Shown here: positions 1 through 5,804 of the stretch, piece after piece
How positions within the stretch are numbered: the first letter of the stretch is position 1
Layout: every line of letters starts with the position of its first letter
Assembly: GCA_937957845.1 (NCBI GenBank)
Contig: CALGOD010000175.1
Coordinates: 1 to 9,029 of the forward strand
Length of the DNA stretch: 9,029 bases
Source: an uncultured Nocardiopsis sp.
Lineage (GTDB): Bacteria; Actinomycetota; Actinomycetes; Streptosporangiales; Streptosporangiaceae
Reading direction: 5' to 3'
Made by a program: the position numbers and the translations under genes
The notes under the pieces: model-generated
The model's database searches: none
What the model saw: only the letters and a program-made list of their open reading frames with translations
What the model was told of the DNA's origin: nothing

Positions 1-512
1 CGGCGGTGGTGGGCGAGGGCGTCCAGGAAGGAGTTGGCCGCCGCGTATCCCGCCTGTCCCGCCGAGCCGAGTACACCCGCCCCGGAGGAGAACAGCACGA
101 AGGCGTCGAGGTCGAGGTCGGCGGTGGCCTGGTGCAGGTTCCAGGCTCCGTCGACCTTGGGCGCCAGGACCCGTTCCAGGGCCTCGGGGCCGAGACGGGT
201 GACGGTGGCGTCGTCGACCACGCCCGCGGAGTGGACCACCGCGGTGAGCGGATGGTCTTCGGGCACGGTGGCGAGAAGGGCGCGCACCGCCTCGGGGTCG
301 GCGACGTCGCAGGCGGCGACGGTCACGTGTGCTCCCAGAGCCTCGAGTTCGGCCACGAGGTCGGTGGCCCCGGGGGCGTCGGCGCCCCGACGTCCGACCA
401 GCAGCAGCCGGGTGGCGCCGTGTCGGACGACCATGTGGCGGGCGACGAGGGCGCCGAGCGTGCCGACACCGCCGGTGATCAGGACCGTGCCGTTCGGGCG
501 CAGCCGTGTGCT
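1..512 (-). other. KR catalytic subdomain, downstream PKS, B-type, truncated by window edge
   Basis: TGGVGTLG (1745-1752) binds NADPH. Lys1851, Ser1875, Tyr1888 and Asn1892 form the complete active site, with 13 residues between Ser and Tyr. VDD at 1831-1833 replaces the usual LDD but keeps both aspartates, and there is no A-type tryptophan (Leu1880 is at that place). A B-type KR feeding a DH is the expected pairing. The window ends at residue 1902 (ALAHHR), before the KR C-terminus and ACP. Confidence 0.92.
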
Positions 513-3500
513 CATCTCCAGGACGAGCTTGCCGACGTTGCGCCCCTGCTGCATGTGGCGGAAGGCGTCGACCACCCGCTCGACGGGGTAGCGGGTGACG
601 CGCATCGCGGGACGCTCTTCCCTCTCCAGGAGTGCCAGGAGGGCGGTGAAGGCGCGTCGGATGCGTTCGGGTTCGTCGAGTGGCAGAACGAACGGGATGT
701 AGCGGACACCGCCGTGGTCGGCCGCCACCCGTGCGGGGTCGCGGAGCTCGTTGCGTCCCAGTTCCACGAAGCGTCCGGTGGGCGCCATCAGCCGCAGTGA
801 GGCGTCGATCGCCTCACCGGTGAGGGAGTTGAGGACGACGTCCACGGGCGGGGAGACCGCGCGGAAGCGTTCCTCGAAGTCGAGTCGGCGCGAATGCGCG
901 ATGCGCTCCTCCTCGACCCCCTGCTCCCGCAGCACCTCCCACTTGTCGGGGCTGGCGGTCGTCAAGACCCTGGCGCCCAGGTCGCGGGCCAGGTGCATGG
1001 CCGCCTGTCCCACTCCCCCGGCCGCCGAGTGGATGAGCACCGTCTCCCCCGGGGCGAGACCGGCCTCCTCCAGGGCGAGGTGGGCGGTCAGGTAGACGGC
1101 TGGGACGGCGGCCGCGGAGGCGTAGTCCCATCCGTGCGGGATCGGTGCCACGAACGCGCGTTGGGCGACGGTGACCGGTCCGAACGCGCCGGGGAAGATG
1201 CCCATCACCCGGTCTCCGGGGGCGAGGTCCTCCACGTCCGGTCCGACCTCCAGGACCACTCCCGCGCCCTCGTTGCCGATGCCCCCGGGTTCGGGGTACA
1301 TCCCCACGGTGATCAGGACGTCGCGGAAGTTGAGTCCGGCCGCGCGGACCGCGACACGGATCTCCCCCGAGGCCAGGGGCCGGTGCTGCCCGGGGTCGGG
1401 GACGGCGGCGAGCCCGTCGACCCGTCCGGGTTCGCGTACGTCCAGTCGCCAGTCGGTGCGGCGTCGCGGCGGACGGACACCGTCATGGGCCGTACGGGCC
1501 TCGGCCAGACGGGGCGCGTACAGGCGGCCGTCGCGGACGGCCACGCGCGGCTCCCCCGCCGCGGCGGCGGCCGCGAGCAGGGAGGCGTCGATCCGGTCGG
1601 CGTCCAGGAGGAGGAAGCGTCCGGGGTTCTCCGTCTCCGCGGAGGCCAGGAGTCCCCACACCGCGGCCCCGGACAGGTCCACGGGGACGGCGGAGTCGTC
1701 GGGAAGGCGTACCGCTCCGCTGGTGAGGACGGCGATCCTCGTCCCTCCGAGGCGCTCGTCGTCCACCCAGGCGCGGAGCAGGCCGAGGAGGCGGTGGAGT
1801 TCGACGCGGACCCGGTCGGGCGCGTTCCCGCCACCGCCGCCGGCGGACACGGCGATCAGACCGGGCACGGGCGCGCCCGCGTCCAGCGCGGCCTCCAGGG
1901 CGGCGGTGTCGGCGTACCGTGCCAGGCCCTCCAGGTGTTCGTTCCCGACGGTCGCCCACGTGTCGGGACGGGACGTGCGTTCGCCGCTCTTCGGCGCGGA
2001 CAGTTCCGTCCAGTCCTGGTGGAAGAGCGCGGGCGGCTCGACGGCGACCGGGGCCTCACGCGTGGTGAGGCTGTCGATCGACAGGACGGGTGTACCGGCG
2101 GTGTCGGTGTAGAGCACCGACCACGTGTCGTGGCCGGTCCTGGTGACCCGGGTGCGCAGCCGTGCCGGCGCGTCGGTCGCATGGAGGCGAACACCCCGCC
2201 AGGCGAACGGCATCGGGGAGCGACGTTCGCCACCGCCCACGAGGTGGTGCAGCAACAGTGCGTGCAGTCCGGCGTCGGCCAGTGCGGGATGGGGTCCCAC
2301 CATGTCACGGGCGTCCGACGGCGGGGTGTCGAGCTCGGCCTCGCCGAGCACACCGATCTCGTCCTCCCATGCGGCGCGCAGGCCCCGGAAGGCCGGACCG
2401 TAGCCGTAGCCGAGCGCGGAGAAACGCGCGTAGGCCTCCTCCACGGGCAGAGGGACCGCTCCCTCCTGGAGGGGGTCGAGAGAGGTCGGTCCCGCTCCGG
2501 TCTCCGGTACGAGCTCCCCCTCGGCGTGCAGGGTCCACGCGTGGTCCGTTTGGGGGAGCGAGAGCACCCGCACGGCACGGGCACCGGTGTCGTCGGGGGC
2601 GTCGACCACCACCTGGACCGGCAACCCCTCCGTCTCCTCCCGCGGCACCTCCACCGGTGCCCGCAACGCCAGGTCGGCGATCTCGGGGCATCCGCACTCG
2701 CGTCCCACATGGAGCAGGAGTTCCACCATGGCGGTGCCCGGCAGCAGAGCCCGGTCGCCGAGGGCGTGTTCGGCGAGCCACGGGTGTCGGGCGGCGTCCA
2801 GCACTCCGGTGAACACCGTCTGTCCGGTGCCGGCGACGGGGACGCGTGCGCCGAGGAGCGGGTGTCCGGCGCCCTGTACCCCGAGGGCGGAGGGGTCCGC
2901 GGCGCTCCGGTGTTCGGCCAGCCAGTAGCGGCGGTTCTGGAAGGGGTACGTGGGAAGCTCCGCGGGGGTCCGGCCCGTGCCTCCGATCACCCGTTCCCAG
3001 TCGATGCCCACACCCCGACTGTGGGCTTCGGCCAGGGCGGTCACGAACCGTGCCGCTCCGTCCTTGTCCCGTCGCAGCGTGCCGATCACCGGCCGGTCGA
3101 GACCGGCCTCCTCCAGGGTCTCCTCCATCATCGGGGACAGCACCTGATGCGGCCCGATCTCGATGAACGCGCCGCCGCGACGTGCCAGTCCCTCGATCAC
3201 GGGGGCGAGGACCACGGGGTGGCGCAGGTTCCGGTACCAGTAGTCCGGGCCGAGCAGGGACCCGTCCACGGGGACGAGCTCGGGCACCGACGCCGCCGAC
3301 CACTCGGGGGTGGTCGCGACCGTGGAGTAGAACGGGATGTCGCCCGCGCGGGGCCGGATGCCCGCCAGATCCCCCAGGAGTCGGTCTTCGACCCGGTCGA
3401 TGGGGAAGGCGTGCGAACAGTAGTCCAGACCGAAGTCGCGCACCCGCACACCGTCGCGCTCGCAGGCGGCGACGAACTCCGCGACCGCGTCGCCGTCGCC

Positions 3501-5708
3501 CGCCACGACCGTGGCGTCCGGGCCGTTCACCCCGGCGACGACGACCTGGCCCTTCCACGGAGCGATGAGGTCCGTCAGGCGTTCGGGGCCGACCCTGACC
3601 GCCGCCATGCGGCCGTGTCCGGCCACGTCCCAGAAGACCCGGCTGCGCAGCGCGATGACGCGGGCGCCGTCCTCCAGCGACAGCGCGCCCGCCGCACACG
3701 CGGCGGCGACCTCTCCCTGGGAGTGCCCCACCACGGCGGCGGGCTCCACTCCCGCCGCGCGCCACAGTCGGGCCAGCGACACCATGATCGCCCACAGCGC
3801 CGGCTGCACCACGTCCACGCGGGCCTCCGGTCCCGCCACCTGCGGCGCCCCGGGCTCACCACGCAGCACCGCCTCCAGGGACCAGTCGGTGAACGGTGCC
3901 AGGGCGGCCCCGCACTCGGCCACCGCGTCCGCGAACACCTGGGAGGAGGCCAGCAGGTCCCTGGCCATCTCCGGCCACTGTCCGCCGTGGCCCTGGAACA
4001 CGAACACGGGGTCGACCCTGCGGCCGGTACGGCCGGTCGTGCCGGTGACGACCATTTCGTCGGGGCGTTCGTCCGCCAGTGCGTCCAGGCCCCGCACGAA
4101 CCCGGCGTGGTCGTTCGCCACGACCGCGGCCCGGTGGACGAAGGAGGTACGGGTGGTGGCCAGAGCCCGGGCGATCTCCGCCGTGGCCGGCGCGGCCTCG
4201 TCGTCCAGGTGTGCGCGCAGGCGCACGGCCTGTTCCCTCAGTGCCGGTCCGGTACGCGCGGACAGGAGCCACGGCAGGGGGCCTTCGACCAGCGGCCGGG
4301 GACCGGTCTGGCGTTCCTCGGCGGGGATCTCCTCGGGAGCCTCCTCCACGATCACGTGCGCGTTGGTGCCGCTGACCCCGAAGGAGGACACCCCGGCCCG
4401 GCGTACCCGTTCACCGGGCTCCCAGCGGCGTTCCCGGGACAGCACCCGCAGACGCCCCGAGGACCAGTCCACGTGCGGGGTGGGCTCGTCGGCGTGCAGG
4501 GTGCGGGGCAGCGTTCCGTGCTGGAGGGCCAGCACCATCTTCATGACACCCGCCACTCCCGCGGCGGCCTGGGTGTGACCGATGTTCGACTTCAGTGAGC
4601 CCACGCCCACCGTCGACGCGCCTTGAGCCGCACCGAACACGTCCATCAGGGCCTGGGCCTCGATGGGGTCGCCCAGTTCCGTTCCGGTTCCGTGCGCCTC
4701 CACCGCGTCGATGTCACCCGTGGACAGGCCGGCGTCGGCCAACGCCGAGCGCACCACCCGTACCTGGGCCGGGCCGCTGGGGGCCGTCAGCCCGTTGGAC
4801 GCGCCGTCCTGGTTGGTCGCGGTTCCCCGGATCACCGCGAGCACGCGACGCCCATGACGGCGGGCGTCGGAGAGCCGTTCCAGGAGCACCACACCGGCTC
4901 CCTCGGAGAATCCGGCTCCGTCCGCCCCCGCTCCGAAGGCCTTGCAACGTCCGTCCGCGGCGAGACCGCCCTGTCTGGCGATCTCCGTGAACAGCGACGG
5001 TCCCGTCATCACCGTGGCGCCTCCGGCCAACGCCATGGAGCACTCTCCCCGGCGCAGGGCGCGCACGGCCAGGTGCATGGCGACCAGGGAGGAGGAGCAG
5101 GCCGTGTCGACCGTCAACGCGGGACCCTCCAGCCCCAGCGTGTACGCGACCCTGCCGGAGGCGACGCTCGTGGAGACACCCGTCATCAGGTATCCCTCGG
5201 CCTCCTCCGGGATGGGAAGCGCCCCCGAGGCCGCGCCCCCGGCGTAGTCGGTGACGCTGATGCCCGTGAACACCCCGGTCGGGCTGCCCGCGAGGGAGGA
5301 GGGGTCGATCCCCGCGCGTTCGATCGCCTCCCACGACACCTGGAGCAGGAGGCGTTGTTGCGGGTCCATGGCCGCCGCCTCACGCGGGGAGATCCCGAAG
5401 AAGTCCGCGTCGAAACCCGCCACGTCGTCCAGGAACCCGCCCCAGCGCGTCGACCCCAGTCGCTCCGTCAGGGACTCCAGGTCCCATCCCCGGTCCGTGG
5501 GCGGGTCCGCGATCACGTCCGCGCCGTCCTCCAGCAGACGCCACAGCGCCTCCGGGGAGTCCGCCTTTCCGGGGAGTCGGCATCCCATGCCCACGATCGC
5601 GATCGGTTCGGACTCGCGTGAGCGAAGGTCGTCCAGTTCGGCGCGCGTACGGCGCAGGTCGGCGGTCACCCGTTTGAGGTAGTCGAGGAGTCGGGCGTCT
5701 TCCGTCAT
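1..5708 (-). CDS. Type I polyketide synthase, N-terminal part (docking-KS-AT-DH-ER-KR), 3' end outside window
   Basis: The frame runs open from ATG 5708-5706 to the left edge, giving 1,902 visible residues with no stop. Domain order is N-terminal docking helix (1-33), KS (35-458), linker, AT (568-865), DH (949-1223), KR structural half (about 1227-1401), ER (about 1419-1731) and KR catalytic half (1733 onward, cut after the active site). This is the standard DH-KRs-ER-KRc order of a fully reducing module, which converts a beta-ketone to methylene. The ACP must lie beyond base 1. The start is well defined: an in-frame TGA at 5720-5718 leaves no earlier start codon, GGTGAG sits 8 nt upstream, and the protein opens with a typical docking coiled coil. 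The docking helix implies that it takes the chain from another PKS protein, most simply the one encoded just upstream. Odd points are YCSH in the AT and Asp in the DH motif. The product is unknown. Confidence 0.97.
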   Translation of the reverse strand, partial: MTEDARLLDYLKRVTADLRRTRAELDDLRSRESEPIAIVGMGCRLPGKADSPEALWRLLEDGADVIADPPTDRGWDLESLTERLGSTRWGGFLDDVAGFDADFFGISPREAAAMDPQQRLLLQVSWEAIERAGIDPSSLAGSPTGVFTGISVTDYAGGAASGALPIPEEAEGYLMTGVSTSVASGRVAYTLGLEGPALTVDTACSSSLVAMHLAVRALRRGECSMALAGGATVMTGPSLFTEIARQGGLAADGRCKAFGAGADGAGFSEGAGVVLLERLSDARRHGRRVLAVIRGTATNQDGASNGLTAPSGPAQVRVVRSALADAGLSTGDIDAVEAHGTGTELGDPIEAQALMDVFGAAQGASTVGVGSLKSNIGHTQAAAGVAGVMKMVLALQHGTLPRTLHADEPTPHVDWSSGRLRVLSRERRWEPGERVRRAGVSSFGVSGTNAHVIVEEAPEEIPAEERQTGPRPLVEGPLPWLLSARTGPALREQAVRLRAHLDDEAAPATAEIARALATTRTSFVHRAAVVANDHAGFVRGLDALADERPDEMVVTGTTGRTGRRVDPVFVFQGHGGQWPEMARDLLASSQVFADAVAECGAALAPFTDWSLEAVLRGEPGAPQVAGPEARVDVVQPALWAIMVSLARLWRAAGVEPAAVVGHSQGEVAAACAAGALSLEDGARVIALRSRVFWDVAGHGRMAAVRVGPERLTDLIAPWKGQVVVAGVNGPDATVVAGDGDAVAEFVAACERDGVRVRDFGLDYCSHAFPIDRVEDRLLGDLAGIRPRAGDIPFYSTVATTPEWSAASVPELVPVDGSLLGPDYWYRNLRHPVVLAPVIEGLARRGGAFIEIGPHQVLSPMMEETLEEAGLDRPVIGTLRRDKDGAARFVTALAEAHSRGVGIDWERVIGGTGRTPAELPTYPFQNRRYWLAEHRSAADPSALGVQGAGHPLLGARVPVAGTGQTVFTGVLDAARHPWLAEHALGDRALLPGTAMVELLLHVGRECGCPEIADLALRAPVEVPREETEGLPVQVVVDAPDDTGARAVRVLSLPQTDHAWTLHAEGELVPETGAGPTSLDPLQEGAVPLPVEEAYARFSALGYGYGPAFRGLRAAWEDEIGVLGEAELDTPPSDARDMVGPHPALADAGLHALLLHHLVGGGERRSPMPFAWRGVRLHATDAPARLRTRVTRTGHDTWSVLYTDTAGTPVLSIDSLTTREAPVAVEPPALFHQDWTELSAPKSGERTSRPDTWATVGNEHLEGLARYADTAALEAALDAGAPVPGLIAVSAGGGGGNAPDRVRVELHRLLGLLRAWVDDERLGGTRIAVLTSGAVRLPDDSAVPVDLSGAAVWGLLASAETENPGRFLLLDADRIDASLLAAAAAAGEPRVAVRDGRLYAPRLAEARTAHDGVRPPRRRTDWRLDVREPGRVDGLAAVPDPGQHRPLASGEIRVAVRAAGLNFRDVLITVGMYPEPGGIGNEGAGVVLEVGPDVEDLAPGDRVMGIFPGAFGPVTVAQRAFVAPIPHGWDYASAAAVPAVYLTAHLALEEAGLAPGETVLIHSAAGGVGQAAMHLARDLGARVLTTASPDKWEVLREQGVEEERIAHSRRLDFEERFRAVSPPVDVVLNSLTGEAIDASLRLMAPTGRFVELGRNELRDPARVAADHGGVRYIPFVLPLDEPERIRRAFTALLALLEREERPAMRVTRYPVERVVDAFRHMQQGRNVGKLVLEMSTRLRPNGTVLITGGVGTLGALVARHMVVRHGATRLLLVGRRGADAPGATDLVAELEALGAHVTVAACDVADPEAVRALLATVPEDHPLTAVVHSAGVVDDATVTRLGPEALERVLAPKVDGAWNLHQATADLDLDAFVLFSSGAGVLGSAGQAGYAAANSFLDALAHHR
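296..319 (-). repeat. Exact 24-bp inter-module repeat (copy 1, KR)
   Basis: These bases are identical to 6899-6922. In both genes they encode the AACDVAD segment of the KR. The identity extends over synonymous positions. It reflects homologous KR domains and is not a mobile repeat. Confidence 0.7.
516..1454 (-). other. Enoylreductase (ER) domain, downstream PKS
   Basis: This NADPH-dependent MDR-family reductase turns the enoyl thioester into a saturated chain. It carries LNFRDV (1459-1464), GMYP with Tyr1471, the nucleotide-binding motif HSAAGGVGQ (1560-1568), the conserved Lys1589 in SPDKW and Asp1610 in RLDFEE. The end is at NVGKLVLEM (to 1732). Tyr1471 sits in the region where a tyrosine has been linked to 2S-methyl products; that assignment is from memory and tentative. 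Confidence 0.93.
1506..2030 (-). other. KR structural subdomain, downstream PKS
   Basis: Residues about 1227-1401, from LFHQDWTEL to LYAPRL, form the truncated Rossmann-like half of the KR that packs against the catalytic half. Its place before the ER is the normal arrangement of fully reducing modules, with the ER inserted between the two KR halves. Confidence 0.8.
2040..2864 (-). other. Dehydratase (DH) domain, downstream PKS
   Basis: This domain removes water from the beta-hydroxyacyl chain to give an enoyl thioester. It starts at HPLLG (949). The catalytic His981 lies in HALGDRALLPG, where the canonical HxxxGxxxxP glycine is replaced by Asp985. The second catalytic residue, Asp1145, lies in HPALADAGLHAL, 164 residues later, and YGYGP is at 1101-1105. 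Length and spacing are normal and both catalytic residues are present, so it is probably functional. Confidence 0.9.
3114..4007 (-). other. Acyltransferase (AT) domain, downstream PKS, probably methylmalonyl but atypical
   Basis: The catalytic residues are all present: Ser663 in GHSQGE, Arg688 in LRSR, and His766. RVDVVQP upstream and GHSQG argue for methylmalonyl-CoA. However, the downstream specificity motif is YCSH (763-766) where methylmalonyl ATs normally have YASH, and it is followed by AFP. The opening motif is FQGHGGQW (571-578), against FPGQGGQW in the neighbouring AT. The domain should be active. Extender choice is inferred as methylmalonyl with some doubt. Confidence 0.9.
4335..5606 (-). 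other. Ketosynthase (KS) domain, downstream PKS
   Basis: This domain performs the decarboxylative Claisen condensation that extends the chain. The active-site Cys204 lies in DTACSSS, and the two catalytic histidines are His339 (EAHGTGT) and His378 (KSNIGHTQ). The domain closes with SGTNAHVIVEEAP (to 458). Cys rather than Gln shows a normal extending KS and not a KSQ loading domain. Residues 459-567 form the KS-AT linker. Confidence 0.97.
5610..5708 (-). other. N-terminal docking coiled coil, downstream PKS
   Basis: Residues 1-33 begin MTEDARLLDYLKRVTADL and continue as a charged amphipathic helix up to EPIAIVG, where the KS starts. The LxDYLKRVTADL pattern is typical of class 1 N-terminal docking helices in actinobacterial PKSs, which dimerise as a coiled coil and capture the tail of the preceding PKS. 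It shows that this protein is not a loading-module PKS. Confidence 0.9.
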
Positions 5709-5716
5709 GGTGTTGA

Positions 5717-5722
5717 CTCACC
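5717..5722 (-). promoter_or_regulatory. Ribosome binding site of the downstream PKS gene
   Basis: GGTGAG lies 8 nt before the ATG. Its GGTGA core matches part of the extended anti-Shine-Dalgarno complement of actinobacterial 16S rRNA. An in-frame TGA (5720-5718) is embedded in the site and rules out any earlier in-frame start. Confidence 0.6.
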
Positions 5723-5740
5723 GTTTCACGTGGTCCACGA

Positions 5741-5762
5741 CCCGGCGCCGAGAGACGCCGGG
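5741..5762 (-). other. GC-rich intercistronic hairpin, no U-tract
   Basis: The arms 5741-5747 (CCCGGCG) and 5756-5762 (CGCCGGG) are perfect reverse complements separated by 8 nt. In the transcript the hairpin is not followed by a run of U, so it does not resemble a strong intrinsic terminator. It could stabilise mRNA or cause pausing. A second short dyad (CGTGG-T-CCACG, 5729-5739) follows it. Confidence 0.45.
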
Positions 5763-5804
5763 GTGGAAAGCGGAGTGGAAGGGGTGTGGGGGACGGGGAG
5801 GGGG

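Larger units (their letters stand above)
5709..5804 (-). other. Intercistronic region between the two PKS genes (96 bp)
   Basis: This gap lies between the TGA of the upstream gene and the ATG of the downstream gene. The stop-proximal part is strikingly C-rich in the transcript: 28 C and only 2 G in the 42 nt from 5804 to 5763. A 7-bp hairpin and a Shine-Dalgarno-like site follow. No promoter-like -35/-10 pair was recognised. The gap is a multiple of three, so both genes share one frame; the only stops in it are the terminal TGA and a second TGA at 5720-5718. Co-transcription of the two genes is the simplest reading. Confidence 0.8.

Noticed and set aside
6..800. A 264-codon open frame on the + strand
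   Set aside because: It is antisense to the KR/ER region of the downstream PKS, whose catalytic motifs are clear in the minus frame.
894..4598. A 1,234-codon open frame on the + strand
   Set aside because: It lies entirely opposite the KS-AT-DH-ER coding region and is rich in Gly, Arg, His and Val with no recognisable domain. Long antisense frames are expected opposite high-GC genes with G/C third positions.
5380..5721. Small minus-strand frame starting at GTG 5721, overlapping the PKS start
   Set aside because: It is out of frame with the PKS and reads through the docking/KS coding region as Arg/Gly/Pro-rich sequence. The shared ribosome binding region serves the ATG at 5708.
5741..5762. 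Intrinsic terminator between the two PKS genes
   Set aside because: The hairpin is not followed by a U-run in the transcript, and the two proteins appear to work in sequence, which favours one operon.
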